A stretch of 64,000 bases of DNA, from positions 124,001-188,000 of the forward strand of contig NZ_JACJVQ010000014.1 in NCBI RefSeq assembly GCF_014212135.1, written 5' to 3'. Each line of letters begins with the position of its first letter. The first letter of the stretch is position 1. The notes beneath the pieces are model-generated. The model was not told the DNA's origin. It did no database searches and worked only from the letters and a program-made list of their open reading frames with translations. Positions 1-8,368 of the stretch are shown here, one piece after another. A program made the position numbers and the translations under genes. The stretch comes from Cohnella thailandensis. Lineage in GTDB: Bacteria > Bacillota > Bacilli > Paenibacillales > Paenibacillaceae.

Positions 1-528
1 GTGCTTGTCGGCTATGAGGAGGGGCCGGTCGAAGCGGCGCTTCGGGCAAGCGGCATGCGGTGGACGCTGGTGAAGCCGGCCGAATTCATGGCCAATGCGC
101 TGGCGGATTGGAGGGATTCGATCCGCGAGAACGGCATCGTGCGGGAATTTAACGGGGATGCGCCGAGCGCGAGAGTGCACGAAGGCGATATTGCCGCCGT
201 AGCCGCAGAGGCGTTGTTGGGCGACGGTCATCATGGCCGAAGCTACCCGCTGACGGGGCCCGAAGCGCTTACTCGCAAGGAAGCGGTGGCCGCGATCTCG
301 GCGGCAATTGGCAAGGATATCCGGTTCGTCGAGCTGACCGAAGAAGAAGCACGGCAGCAATGGCGGGACCAGGGGTATGACGAGGACGGCGTCGAGTTTT
401 TCGTGCAGATGGGGATGCATCCGCCGGAGGCCGGCTATACGGTGCTGTCGACGGTCGAGGAAGTGCTCGGGCGGCCGCCCCGCACGTTCGCCGATTGGGC
501 GATCGAGCATAAGCGGGAGTTTCTGTAA
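1..528 (+). CDS. NmrA-like NAD(P)-binding oxidoreductase, C-terminal part (5' truncated by window)
   Basis: The 175 visible residues match the C-terminal half of NmrA/SDR-type NAD(P)-binding proteins: the '[12 protein letters not shown]' segment, a '[14 protein letters not shown]' stretch, then '[19 protein letters not shown]' and the '[12 protein letters not shown]' tail usual for this family. The N-terminal Rossmann GxxGxxG motif is missing because the gene starts before base 1, so the GTG at base 1 is not a true start. The family usually has about 280-300 residues. It probably acts on a small quinone or carbonyl substrate in the cytoplasm, but the substrate cannot be read from the sequence. 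It ends 20 bases before the ABC exporter genes and may be co-transcribed with them. Confidence 0.75.
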   Translation: MLVGYEEGPVEAALRASGMRWTLVKPAEFMANALADWRDSIRENGIVREFNGDAPSARVHEGDIAAVAAEALLGDGHHGRSYPLTGPEALTRKEAVAAISAAIGKDIRFVELTEEEARQQWRDQGYDEDGVEFFVQMGMHPPEAGYTVLSTVEEVLGRPPRTFADWAIEHKREFL

Positions 529-548
529 GCGGAGAAGGGGGAGCGAGG

Positions 549-1178
549 ATGGCCTACGTCATTGAAGCGCATGATTTGCGCAAATCGTTTCGGGGGCAGG
601 AGGCGGTGCGCGGGGTGGATCTGGCCGTTCGGCGCGGAGAAATCTTCGCCCTGCTCGGGCCGAACGGCGCCGGCAAAACGACGACGATCCGTATGCTGGC
701 AACGCTGCTGCGGCCGGATGCGGGAGCGGCGCGCGTCTGCGGATGCGACGTCGCGGCGGACGCGGACGGCGTGCGAAGCCGTATCAGCGTCACGGGCCAA
801 TATGCGGCGCTGGACGAATCGCTGACAGGCCGGCAGAACGCGACGCTGTTCGCCAGACTCCACGGCTACTCCCGCAGAGAAGCCCAAGCCCAAGCAGCAG
901 AGCTGCTCGAAGCGTTCGGCCTGGCGGATGCGGGAGGGCGTACGGTCGCGACGTATTCCGGCGGCATGCGCAGAAGGCTCGACCTCGCCGTCGGCATCCT
1001 CTCGCGTCCCGAGGCGATGTTCCTCGACGAGCCGACGACCGGGCTCGACCCGCAGAGCCGTCGAGAGCTGTGGGAAGCGGTGCGCCGATTGGCGAAGGCC
1101 GGGACGACCATCCTGTTGACCACGCAATACTTGGAGGAAGCAGATCAGTTGGCGGATCGCATCGGCTTTATCGCGTAA
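549..1178 (+). CDS. DrrA-type ABC exporter ATPase, N-terminal part, cut by an in-frame stop
   Basis: This is a DrrA/CcmA-like ATP-binding subunit that would energise an ABC-2 exporter for drugs or lipids. The Walker A motif GPNGAGKTT lies at residues 37-45, the signature is [11 protein letters not shown], Walker B is [12 protein letters not shown], and the switch region is [15 protein letters not shown]. The frame stops at TAA 1176-1178, just where family members continue with a 'GRMVAxGTPxxLK' segment. That segment does continue in the same frame straight after the stop (GGA AGG ATG GTC GCC). The gene is therefore one base change from an intact ATPase of about 316 residues. Either it is a recent nonsense mutation, a sequencing error, or the two parts are made separately. 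The truncated part keeps all ATP-binding motifs. Confidence 0.8.
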   Translation: MAYVIEAHDLRKSFRGQEAVRGVDLAVRRGEIFALLGPNGAGKTTTIRMLATLLRPDAGAARVCGCDVAADADGVRSRISVTGQYAALDESLTGRQNATLFARLHGYSRREAQAQAAELLEAFGLADAGGRTVATYSGGMRRRLDLAVGILSRPEAMFLDEPTTGLDPQSRRELWEAVRRLAKAGTTILLTTQYLEEADQLADRIGFIA

Positions 1179-1184
1179 GGAAGG

Positions 1185-1499
1185 ATGGTCGCCGTCGGCA
1201 CGCCGGATCAGCTCAAAGCAACGAGCGGAGGCAAGACGCTGACGATTTGGCTGGCAGCGGGGACCGATCCGTCGGAAGTCTGCCGCTTGCTCGCCCGCGA
1301 ACACGGGCTGGAGGGCCAGGCGGATGCGGACGGGCGGGTCGTAAAGGCGGCGGTGCGGGAAGCCGCGCAAGCTCACGCCGCCGTCGGCACGCTGCTGGAC
1401 AGCGGTGCGTCCATCGAAGACTTCGCGCTGAGCGAGCCTAGCCTTGAAGACGTGTTCTTCGCGTTAACCTCCGCAAGCGGCAAGGAGGCGGCAATATGA
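1185..1499 (+). pseudogene. DrrA-type ATPase C-terminal domain, separated by the in-frame TAA at 1176-1178
   Basis: The 104 residues starting MVAVGTPDQLKA are the C-terminal accessory domain of DrrA-like ATPases and end with the usual 'FALSEPSLEDVFFALT' motif. They lie in the same frame as the upstream ATPase fragment, separated by one stop codon and two codons. The ATG at 1185 has AAGGAAGG directly in front, which is too close for a normal ribosome site, so independent translation is doubtful. The end overlaps the ATG of the permease by four bases, so translation of this part normally couples to the permease. I treat it as the 3' half of a broken gene unless resequencing removes the stop. 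Confidence 0.7.
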
Positions 1500-2308
1500 A
1501 CTTGTCTTTATTGTCAGAGGAGCGGAAGCCGGCAATGCGAAGGCCGGGGAGCCTGACCGCAACGGCGCTGTTCGCGCAAAGAACGCTGTATCATATGAGG
1601 AACAACGGCTTTGGCCTAGCCATTGAGGCGGTTGTATCGCCGATCGTTTTGCTTCTTATCTTCACCTTCCTGTTCGGAGGGGCGATCGAGGGCTCCGTCA
1701 GCGGGTACATTCAATATCTTCTGCCGGGAATTCTCGTGCTGACGGTCGTCCCGATGTCGGTATACAGCGGCACGACGTTGTGCAACGATCTCGCCAAAGG
1801 CGTTTATGCCCGATTCCGCACGATGCCGTTCTGGCAGCCCGCCGCGGTCTTCGGCTCGGTCGTCGCCGAGGGCTTGCGCTATGCGGCGGCGCTGCTTGTC
1901 GTTCTGACGGCGGGACTCGCGCTTGGGTTCCGTCCGGACGACGGCATCGCGGGCGCCGCGCTTTCAGGGCTGTACGTTCTGTTTTTTGCTTATGGCGCCA
2001 GTTGGGTGTTCGCCTTCATCGGGACTGCGGCCAAGAGGCCGGAGACGGTATCGGGCACGAGCATGATGATCGTCTACCCGCTGCTGTTCGCCAGCAACGT
2101 GCTCGTCGACACGTCGACGATGCCCGGATGGCTGCAGGCGGCGATCGACGCGAATCCGATCAGCATTGCCGTCGAACTTACGAGGGGATTGATTCACGGA
2201 ACGGCGGATGCGCTGGATATAGCGGCGGGCCTCGGCGTCGGCTTGTTGCCGATAGCCGTCTTCGCTCCGTGGACGGTGCATGCTTATCTGACAAAGGGAT
2301 TGCGTTAG
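1496..2308 (+). CDS. ABC-2 type exporter permease (DrrB-like)
   Basis: This 270-residue membrane protein is the permease partner of the ATPase just upstream, and its ATG overlaps the ATPase stop (ATGA). About six hydrophobic segments are visible, including 'VVSPIVLLLIFTFLFGGAI' near residue 45 and 'YIQYLLPGILVLTVVPMSV' near residue 75. The latter is typical of the ABC-2 transporter family, as is the 'ANPISIAVELTRGLIHG' segment before the last helix. It would export a hydrophobic compound with the DrrA-like ATPase. The export substrate is unknown. If the upstream stop codon is real, this permease may lack a full-length ATPase partner from its own operon. Confidence 0.85.
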   Translation: MNLSLLSEERKPAMRRPGSLTATALFAQRTLYHMRNNGFGLAIEAVVSPIVLLLIFTFLFGGAIEGSVSGYIQYLLPGILVLTVVPMSVYSGTTLCNDLAKGVYARFRTMPFWQPAAVFGSVVAEGLRYAAALLVVLTAGLALGFRPDDGIAGAALSGLYVLFFAYGASWVFAFIGTAAKRPETVSGTSMMIVYPLLFASNVLVDTSTMPGWLQAAIDANPISIAVELTRGLIHGTADALDIAAGLGVGLLPIAVFAPWTVHAYLTKGLR

Positions 2309-2361
2309 GCGGGGCTGGATATCCTCTTCTGATCGATAATCGGATCCGCCCGTGAATCTAT

Positions 2362-2390
2362 TTGGAGAGGGTAATCTTTCGGGTTATAAT
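2362..2390 (+). promoter_or_regulatory. Putative SigA promoter of the AlkD-like gene
   Basis: A perfect TATAAT (2385-2390) is preceded at 17 bases by TTGGAG (2362-2367), which matches the -35 consensus only in its first three bases. It lies 62 bases before the chosen ATG of the repair gene. Confidence 0.5.
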
Positions 2391-2452
2391 GAAAGGACTC
2401 TGTTTACCAACCGCGCCCCCACTAAATCCACTCTTGAAGGAAGTGCGTGCCA

Positions 2453-3160
2453 ATGAATCTAGAGACCGTCATGCAGGAGCTAGAAGCGCTAGGCAAGGAA
2501 AGACTCAAGAAAATGTACATGTCCAACGGCGCTCATGAGCCGCTGTTCGGCGTGGCGACGGGCGAGATGAAGCCTATTGCCAAGAAAATCAAGAACGATC
2601 AGGCCTTGGCCGATCAGCTCTATGCCACGGGGAACTACGACGCCATGTATTTCGCCGGAGTCATCGCGGATCCGAAGGCGATGACCGAGACGGACTTCGA
2701 GCGTTGGATCGATGCGGCTTATTTCTACATGATCACCGACTATGTCGTTGCCGTGACTCTGTCCGAGACGGATATCGCGCAAGAGGTTGCCGATAAATGG
2801 ATCGCCAGCGGCGATGAGCTGCGCATGTCGGCGGGTTGGAGCTGCTATTGCTGGCTTCTCGGCAGCCGCAAGGACGCCGAGTTCGACAAGGACAAGCTGT
2901 CGGGCATGCTCGACTTGGCGAGAACGACGATCCACGATGCTCCCGAACGGGCCAAATACGCGATGAACATGTTCATTTACACCGTCGCCGTTTCATATGT
3001 TCCGCTGCACGACAAGGCGGTTGAGACTGCCCAAGCCGTTGGCTCGGTAGAGGTCGACAAAGATAAAAAGAAAAGCAAGTTCATAAGCGCCTCTACGAAT
3101 ATTCAAAAGGCCTTGGACAAAGGTCAAATCGGATTTAAGCGCAAGTATGTGAGGTGTTAG
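2453..3160 (+). CDS. DNA alkylation repair protein, AlkD-like HEAT-repeat family
   Basis: The 235-residue protein resembles the AlkD/AlkC alkylation-repair glycosylase superfamily. It is all-helical and has 'KMYMSNGAHEPLFGVATGEMKPIAKKI' near the N terminus, the place where the family has its 'GVxxPxlR'-like segment. It would remove alkylated bases without base flipping if it works like AlkD. The ATG at 2453 is preferred to the GTG at 2447 because GAAGGAAG (2436-2443) then sits 9 bases upstream. It has its own promoter and a following hairpin terminator, so it looks monocistronic. Many family members of this length have no tested enzyme activity, and catalytic residues cannot be assigned here. 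Confidence 0.7.
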   Translation: MNLETVMQELEALGKERLKKMYMSNGAHEPLFGVATGEMKPIAKKIKNDQALADQLYATGNYDAMYFAGVIADPKAMTETDFERWIDAAYFYMITDYVVAVTLSETDIAQEVADKWIASGDELRMSAGWSCYCWLLGSRKDAEFDKDKLSGMLDLARTTIHDAPERAKYAMNMFIYTVAVSYVPLHDKAVETAQAVGSVEVDKDKKKSKFISASTNIQKALDKGQIGFKRKYVRC

Positions 3161-3218
3161 TAGCATTCCGATAACTAAGTCTGCTACAATATACACAATA
3201 TTCCAGAGGTGAAGCACA

Positions 3219-3263
3219 CCCTGGCTCTCGTCTATTAAGGACGCGGAGCCGGGGTTTTTGTTT
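3219..3263 (+). terminator. Rho-independent terminator after the AlkD-like gene
   Basis: A 9-bp stem CCCTGGCTC / GAGCCGGGG (one G-T pair) is followed by TTTTTGTTTTT, 58 bases after the stop codon. Confidence 0.75.
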
Positions 3264-3296
3264 TTCCTAGGGAACCGAATTGGAGGGAGAAAACGA

Positions 3297-4145
3297 ATGG
3301 GAGCGGTTCGTTTGTACGACAAGCCGGAACAGTTCGCGGAGATGATGGCACGCCAGCTTAGCGAGAGCATGGGATTGAAGGTTCGATCGAAGCGCGGGGA
3401 GCCTCTCCTGCTGGAGATTCTGCTTGACGATTCCGATCGGCAGGACGGCAAGGTGGAGATCAGCCTTCATCAAACTTACGACACGTACATGGCAGGAGGA
3501 GACTTGAATACGGCGGTCGATTATATGAACGATATTGCCCGGATGACGGTTCATATGCGCACGGAGAACGAGATGAAGAAGATCGATCTCGCGGGGGTTT
3601 ATCCGGCCGTTCGGGACGAGCGGTACGTGAAGGAAGCGGGCAAGGAGTCGCCGATGGTATCGGATCCGTTCCTGCCCGGCTTGCGGATCGTTTACTTGGA
3701 GGTTCATGAGGACTTCTGCAAAATCATCACCCGCCAGTTGTTGAACGAGAATCCGGAGCTGGACGAAGAGAAAGTCAAGAATCAGGCTTACGCCAACCTG
3801 AAGGCTTCCGGTTGGGTAGAGCCGACTATGCGCCTTCCCGATCCGAACCGTCCTACGTGCGTGCTTCAGGTGTTCGCCGAACCTCCTCATCCGATCGATT
3901 GTCAGTTTCTTCTGCCGGAATGGACCTCGCGCTATTTGCCATCCCAATACCTGATCGCTTATACGAATCGCAAGACCGTCCTGCTCCTGCAGACCGGCGA
4001 ACAGATGGACTCGGCGCATAAGGCAAGGGACGTGGCCGTGAAGAGCGCATTCAAGGAGATGGTAGAACGAAGCCACCGATTGATGCCGAGTCCGGTGTCC
4101 GACCGCATCTATTGGGTGAAGGACGGGAAGGCAAAGCTGCTTTAA
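3297..4145 (+). CDS. DUF1444 family protein (YtpQ-like)
   Basis: The 282-residue protein matches the DUF1444/YtpQ family of Bacillales: conserved blocks are 'GLKVRSKRGEPLLLEI', 'EISLHQTYDTYM', a central 'YPAVRDERYV' and 'SDRIYWVKDG' near the end. The function of the family is unknown. There is no signal peptide and no membrane helix, so it is cytoplasmic. The ATG at 3297 is chosen because TGGAGGGAG lies 9 bases upstream; an upstream in-frame start at 3258 would overlap the terminator of the preceding gene. No close functional partner is seen: the next gene has its own promoter. Confidence 0.85.
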   Translation: MGAVRLYDKPEQFAEMMARQLSESMGLKVRSKRGEPLLLEILLDDSDRQDGKVEISLHQTYDTYMAGGDLNTAVDYMNDIARMTVHMRTENEMKKIDLAGVYPAVRDERYVKEAGKESPMVSDPFLPGLRIVYLEVHEDFCKIITRQLLNENPELDEEKVKNQAYANLKASGWVEPTMRLPDPNRPTCVLQVFAEPPHPIDCQFLLPEWTSRYLPSQYLIAYTNRKTVLLLQTGEQMDSAHKARDVAVKSAFKEMVERSHRLMPSPVSDRIYWVKDGKAKLL

Positions 4146-4171
4146 GGTAGAGACAGGTTCCGCAATTCTTA

Positions 4172-4180
4172 TGCTATAAT
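4172..4180 (+). promoter_or_regulatory. Extended -10 promoter before the Uma2-family gene
   Basis: TGCTATAAT is a perfect extended -10 element; there is no good -35. Transcription would start near 4187, about 27 bases before the chosen GTG start. Confidence 0.5.
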
Positions 4181-4213
4181 GGTAAAAAATGTTCGTTGTC
4201 GGGAGGGATCGCG

Positions 4214-4756
4214 GTGGCGGATGATTCGTCGAAAAGAAATCCTCGTTTCCTCATCGACGAGAGATACGAGATTATAGGCGGAATTAGATACGATTTTCTA
4301 TCCTCCCCGAAGTACGTTCATCAGCAGATTCTAGGAGACTTGCATTTGGCCTTTCGCGATTCATGCGGAGCGGAAGGGAAAATCTTGCTGGCCCCATTGG
4401 ACGTGCATTTCGACGAGGATAACGTATTACAGCCGGACATTATTTATATCGCGAAGGATAACGTAGGAATCATCAGGGACGGGTATATTTACGGCGCTCC
4501 GGACCTCGTCGTCGAGATCCTATCCGACGCGACCGGCCGACGGGACAAAACGATCAAGAAAGAGACCTATGAGAGGTTCGGAGTACGGGAATATTGGCTG
4601 GTCGATCCTGTCTATCGGGTCGTGGAGCAGTTCGTGCTCATTGACGGGAAGTACTCCCTTGCGGCGACGCTTACGGAGTCCGATCGGGTCGTCTCGCCTA
4701 CGATCCCATGTCTTGGCATCGAGCTGAGAGATATTTTCTCGGTGGAGGACCTCTAA
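4214..4756 (+). CDS. Uma2 family endonuclease-like protein (DUF820)
   Basis: The 180-residue protein has the Uma2/DUF820 layout of the PD-(D/E)xK nuclease superfamily: 'LLAPLDVHFDEDNVLQPDIIYI', then 'GAPDLVVEILSDATGRRDKTIKKETYERFGV' split over the core, and 'REYWLVDP'. The D of QPDI, the E of VEIL and the K of the TIKK stretch are the candidate metal and catalytic residues. The GTG at 4214 is preferred because GGGAGG ends 8 bases upstream. Such genes often occur as many paralogs in Firmicutes and Cyanobacteria and their role is poorly known. It stands alone here, followed by a repeat-bearing intergenic region. Confidence 0.8.
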   Translation: MADDSSKRNPRFLIDERYEIIGGIRYDFLSSPKYVHQQILGDLHLAFRDSCGAEGKILLAPLDVHFDEDNVLQPDIIYIAKDNVGIIRDGYIYGAPDLVVEILSDATGRRDKTIKKETYERFGVREYWLVDPVYRVVEQFVLIDGKYSLAATLTESDRVVSPTIPCLGIELRDIFSVEDL

Positions 4757-4857
4757 CCAAGCAAAGAAGCCTGCGGTCGGCACCACCAAACCGATCGATG
4801 GCAGATTAAAGGACGCACGAAGCCGAAAAAAGGAATCACCACGCCTTCAAACGAGTC

Positions 4858-4990
4858 AACGGACATGGAAAACCCTTAGAACGGTAAAAGCGCCTTTTCA
4901 TGGTCATATTCGAACGCTAAAGGACTGTATGTCCGTAACATTTCCAATGAGCGATAAATCAGCGTTTAAGAGTCGTCGGTGTTCGTTAGC
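4858..4990. repeat. Degenerate hairpin-repeat region, same family as 46.7 kb
   Basis: The non-coding gap 4757-5081 contains AACGGACATG (4858-4867), a GGAC-TGTAT-GTCC hairpin centred on 4928, and GTTCGTTAG 50 bases after GTCCGTAAC (4931 to 4981). The 17-mer beginning GGACTGTATG at 4922 is repeated exactly at 46862, and AACGGACATG recurs at 46698. I see no gene or promoter in the rest of this gap. Confidence 0.5.
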
Positions 4991-5081
4991 CGATACCGGG
5001 CATGAAATCGCCGTATGACTTTCTCAACAATCTTAAGCCTGCTTCTCACGCTTCTTTCTTACGCATCGGCGGAAGTCTCGT

Positions 5082-5306
5082 TTAATGGAACGTAATCGTA
5101 TAGGACACCGACGGATACGCGGTTGTCGTTCCCGGTACCCGCTCCACGACCGTAACCAGGGTGCCGGGGCTGTCATAGCTGACGATAGGGGGATTCGCCG
5201 AAGCGGTAAGGCTGTACAGTAGAGAGGCGGCCAGTATCACGACAAACAAAGCGCTAATACCTTGCAAGACCGATTTCGCTATATCCGCGTTCCTAACGGG
5301 CACCAT
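5082..5306 (-). CDS. Possible small single-pass membrane protein, 74 residues (doubtful)
   Basis: The reading frame starts MVPVRNADIAKS, has one hydrophobic segment (residues about 16-35, 'ISALFVVILAASLLYSLTASA') and a short polar, Thr/Val/Tyr-rich tail that would lie outside the membrane. I recognise no family. It begins right beside the hairpin that ends the acyl-CoA synthetase transcript and has no visible ribosome site, since the bases before its ATG belong to the hairpin. It could be a remnant or a spurious frame; the clean membrane segment is the only argument in favour. Confidence 0.3.
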   Translation of the reverse strand: MVPVRNADIAKSVLQGISALFVVILAASLLYSLTASANPPIVSYDSPGTLVTVVERVPGTTTAYPSVSYTITFH

Positions 5307-5308
5307 AC

Positions 5309-5347
5309 GGAAGAACCCCCAACGCCGGCAGCGGCGCGGGGGTTCTT
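5309..5347 (-). terminator. Strong hairpin after the acyl-CoA synthetase gene
   Basis: The arms GAAGAACCCCC and GGGGGTTCTTC pair over 11 bp around a GC-rich loop just past the stop codon. The T tail is weak on either strand, so it may be a partial or bidirectional terminator. Confidence 0.6.
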
Positions 5348-5354
5348 CCCATTC

Positions 5355-6938
5355 TTATGAATAAGCATGATTCTCCCGCTGCCTGAGCTCGATGCGGCGG
5401 ATCTTACCCGAGTTGGTCTTCGGCAAGTCGCTTACGAATTCGATCCGGCGAGGATATTTGTAGGGAGCCGTAAGAGCTTTGACGTGGTCTTGGAGCTCCT
5501 TCGCCAGAGCGGGGGACCCGGCGGCGCCGTCCTTCAGCACGATGAACGCTTTGACGACGTGGCCGCGGATCTCGTCCGGACTGGCGACGGCCGCGCATTC
5601 CTTGACGGACGGATGACGGAGCAGCGCTTCCTCCACCTCGAACGGGCCGATCGTGTAGCCGGCGCTGATGATAATATCGTCTCCGCGTCCCTCGAACCAG
5701 AGGTAGCCGTCCTCGTCCTTGCTCGCCCGATCTCCGGTAATGAAGTAGGAGCCGATCATGCTGGCGCCTTTGCGTTCCGGGGCTCGATAGTACTCGCGGA
5801 ACAAAGCCGGCATCTCGCCGTGCACGGCGATGTCCCCGACTTCTCCGGGAGGCAGCGGCCGTCCGGCTTCGTCGATGATCTCGACCAGTCCGGGCGCGAT
5901 GGACTTGCCCATCGAACCGAGCTTGATCGGAGCGTCCTTCAGGTTGCCGATCAGGAGCGTGCTCTCCGTCTGCCCGTAGCCGTCGCGAATGGTGAAGGAG
6001 AACAGATCTTGGAACTGTCGGATTACCGCTTGATTAAGCGGTTCCCCCGCGGATACCGCGCTTCGTATAGAGGCCAAGTCGTAATCGGCCAACGAATCGG
6101 ATTTGGCCATGATTCGATACTCGGTAGGCGTGCAGCATAGGACGTCGATCCGGTTCGTTTGGATGAGCTCCAGATACTTCTCCGCCCGGAAGGAGCCGTG
6201 ATAGATGAAGCCGGTCGCCCCGTTGCCGAGCACGGACAGGAACGGGGTCCAGATCCATTTCTGCCAGCCGGGAGCCGCCGTCGCCCAGACCAGATCCGAA
6301 GGGCGGATATCCAGCCACGAGGAAGTGATTCGCAGATGCGCGAATCCCCAGCCGTGGCTATGGGCGACGCCCTTCGGATTGCCCGTCGTCCCGGAGGTGT
6401 AGGCCAGCAGCGCCAGGTCGTCGCGGCGGGTCGGCGTCGCTTCGCGTGTCTCGGGTTGACCTTCCATTAGCGAGCCAAGGGAAATCCAGCGCGAGGTTCC
6501 TTCTGCTTGTCCGCTCGCGTCGATCAAATACTTCAGGGCGGGCAGCTCATCGGAGATCCGATCTACCTCCGCAGCCCCTTCGCTCCAAGCGATGACGGCA
6601 CGAGCCTCGGAATGGGCAAGCCGGTACGAGATGTCCTTCGCCCGGAGCATCTCCGAGGAAGGGATGATGACAAGCCCCAGCTTGAGGCATGCGACGTAAA
6701 TGAAATAAGCCTCGATCGTTCTCGGCACCATGACCAGAACGCGGTCTCCCTTGACGAGTCCCAGGCTATCCAATCCGCCGGCCAGTCGATCGACTTGCTT
6801 AAGAAGCTCGGCGTAGGTTATTTGGGCGGTACGGCCCTGCTCGTCCTGCCAGCGCAGGGCGATCTTATCCGAGCGGTGACGCTCGATCTCCGAGCTCATG
6901 TTGTAGTGTTCCGGGGCGATCCATTGCTGAAAATTCAA
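5355..6938 (-). CDS. Acyl-CoA synthetase (AMP-forming, medium-chain/acetate type)
   Basis: The 527-residue enzyme belongs to the ANL superfamily and would activate a carboxylic acid to acyl-AMP and then to acyl-CoA. Motifs in order: the phosphate-binding loop 'LAYTSGTTGNPKGVAHSHG' near residue 175, 'YGQTESTLLIGN' (A5), 'ITGDRASKDEDGYLWFEGRGDD' around the hinge, and 'LPKTNSGKIRRIELR' with the catalytic lysine near the C terminus. Length and motif spelling fit the medium-chain/acetyl (ACSM-like) branch better than long-chain ligases. It is transcribed alone, with hairpins on both sides. The acid it uses cannot be told from sequence; fatty acid recycling or propionate/butyrate use is possible. 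Confidence 0.85.
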   Translation of the reverse strand: MNFQQWIAPEHYNMSSEIERHRSDKIALRWQDEQGRTAQITYAELLKQVDRLAGGLDSLGLVKGDRVLVMVPRTIEAYFIYVACLKLGLVIIPSSEMLRAKDISYRLAHSEARAVIAWSEGAAEVDRISDELPALKYLIDASGQAEGTSRWISLGSLMEGQPETREATPTRRDDLALLAYTSGTTGNPKGVAHSHGWGFAHLRITSSWLDIRPSDLVWATAAPGWQKWIWTPFLSVLGNGATGFIYHGSFRAEKYLELIQTNRIDVLCCTPTEYRIMAKSDSLADYDLASIRSAVSAGEPLNQAVIRQFQDLFSFTIRDGYGQTESTLLIGNLKDAPIKLGSMGKSIAPGLVEIIDEAGRPLPPGEVGDIAVHGEMPALFREYYRAPERKGASMIGSYFITGDRASKDEDGYLWFEGRGDDIIISAGYTIGPFEVEEALLRHPSVKECAAVASPDEIRGHVVKAFIVLKDGAAGSPALAKELQDHVKALTAPYKYPRRIEFVSDLPKTNSGKIRRIELRQRENHAYS

Positions 6939-7003
6939 GCTAACTTCTCCTTTAACATTGCGTCACTTCTTGTTGTAAGGACAAGTATAGCATAGCCTGG
7001 CAA

Positions 7004-7040
7004 AATGAAAGAAACCCCGCCGCATAAGCGGGGGGGTTCC
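7004..7040 (-). terminator. Terminator of the M29 aminopeptidase gene
   Basis: Read on the minus strand, AACCCCCCCGC and GCGGGGTTT form a stem with a short loop, followed by TTTCATTTT. It begins 27 bases after the aminopeptidase stop codon. Confidence 0.75.
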
Positions 7041-7066
7041 ATGGCGCTGTACCGTATTTTGCGGAA

Positions 7067-8296
7067 TCAGAACGCCCAATTACCCTTGCGGAATACCGGT
7101 TCCGCTCGGCCGTCCTTCGTGATGCCGTCGATGTCCATCTCGGCCGAGCCGACCATGAAGTCGACGTGCAGGAAGCTCTGGTTCAGGCCGGCCTGCTCCA
7201 GCTCCTCGCGGGACATCGTCGTGCCTCCTTCCACGCAGGTCGGGTACGCGTTGCCCAAGGCCAGGTGGTTCGAGGCATTCTCGTCGTAAAGCGTGTTGAA
7301 GAAAATGATGTTCGATTCCGAGATCGGCGATTGATGCGGAACGAGCGCGACTTCCCCGAGGTAGCGGGAGGTGGCGTCCAGATCGAGCATCTCCTTCAGG
7401 GAGTCGTAGCCCTTCTCGGCTTGGAAGTCCACGACTCGGCCGTTCTCGAAGGTGAGGCTGAAGTTCTCGATCAGGTTGCCCTGATAGCTCAGCGGCTTGG
7501 TACTGCGGACCACGCCGCTGGTCCCCAAGCGATGCGGCGCCGTGTATACCTCTTCGGTCGGAATGTTCGGGTTGAAGGTGCCGCCGCGCTCGTTCTTCGA
7601 GATGCCACCGTTCCAGAGGTGATTCTCCGGCAGCTCGATGATAAGGTCCGTGCCCGGAGCCCGGTAGTGAAGCTTCTTATATTGCTTTGCATCCAGATAA
7701 GCGCGCTTGGAGAGCAAGGTGTTGTTATGCTCCTCCCAAGCGGCGACGGGATCGTCCCGGTCGACGCGAACGGCGCGGAAGATCGCCTGCCATAGCGCTT
7801 CGACGGCGGCTTCCGTATCCAGTTCAGGGAAGACCAGCTTCGCCCAGTTGTCCGACGGAGCGGCCGCGATCGACCAGGACACTCTCTTCGAAGACGTGTA
7901 ATTCCGCCAATTGACGAGGGCGGCCGAGGAGACGCGGGAGTAGTCCGCGATCCGCTTCGGATTGATTCCCTTCAGGAGCTCGGGATCGTCGGACTTGATC
8001 AGCAGATAGGCTCCGCCCTTCTCCGCCAATTCGTCCATGGCCTGCACCCGCCAAGCCGGATAGCTCTCGAACGCTTCGTCCGGGGCGAGACCGTAGGTCA
8101 GCTTGCTGATATGTTCATCCCGCCATTCGACGTGAACGTTCTTCGCTCCGACTTCGTAAGCCCGCTTGACGACAAGGCGCGCGAGCTCCGGCTGGTGGAT
8201 GGGGGCATTGATCCACAGATCTTGTCCCTTCTGGATGTTAACGGCCGTCCGTACGATAAGGTCGGCATATTTCTCTAACTCTGTTGTTGTAGGCAT
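7067..8296 (-). CDS. M29 family aminopeptidase (AmpS/PepS/thermophilic aminopeptidase type)
   Basis: The 409-residue cytoplasmic metallopeptidase removes N-terminal residues from peptides. The N-terminal domain begins 'KYADLIVRTAVNIQKGQDLWINAPI'. The C-terminal metal-binding part has 'RFxENGRVVDF'-like 'LTFENGRVVDF', 'YLGEVALVPHQSPIS' (ligand Glu), 'NTLYDENASNHLALGNAYP' (ligand His) and 'LHVDFMVGS' (His and Asp ligands), all typical of the M29 family that binds two metal ions. Length is as expected for the family. The minus-strand start has AGGAGG nine bases upstream. It is likely monocistronic and housekeeping, for peptide turnover. Confidence 0.92.
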   Translation of the reverse strand: MPTTTELEKYADLIVRTAVNIQKGQDLWINAPIHQPELARLVVKRAYEVGAKNVHVEWRDEHISKLTYGLAPDEAFESYPAWRVQAMDELAEKGGAYLLIKSDDPELLKGINPKRIADYSRVSSAALVNWRNYTSSKRVSWSIAAAPSDNWAKLVFPELDTEAAVEALWQAIFRAVRVDRDDPVAAWEEHNNTLLSKRAYLDAKQYKKLHYRAPGTDLIIELPENHLWNGGISKNERGGTFNPNIPTEEVYTAPHRLGTSGVVRSTKPLSYQGNLIENFSLTFENGRVVDFQAEKGYDSLKEMLDLDATSRYLGEVALVPHQSPISESNIIFFNTLYDENASNHLALGNAYPTCVEGGTTMSREELEQAGLNQSFLHVDFMVGSAEMDIDGITKDGRAEPVFRKGNWAF

Positions 8297-8368
8297 AGGG
8301 TCATTCCTCCTGTTCGATGTAAGTTTACCATTTACCGATTACTTAATCTAATCGCGGCTTGGGCCTTC

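Noticed and set aside
435..1376. Long minus-strand open frame opposite the ABC ATPase
   Set aside because: It is a high-GC shadow of the plus-strand gene, which has all ATPase motifs. The same holds for long frames opposite the chemoreceptor (8396-9364), GH2 gene (29845-31251), solute-binding protein (23111-24379) and beta-helix gene (58397-59899).
3258..3296. Upstream start for the DUF1444 protein
   Set aside because: It begins inside the T run of the preceding terminator and lacks a ribosome site, while ATG 3297 has a good one.
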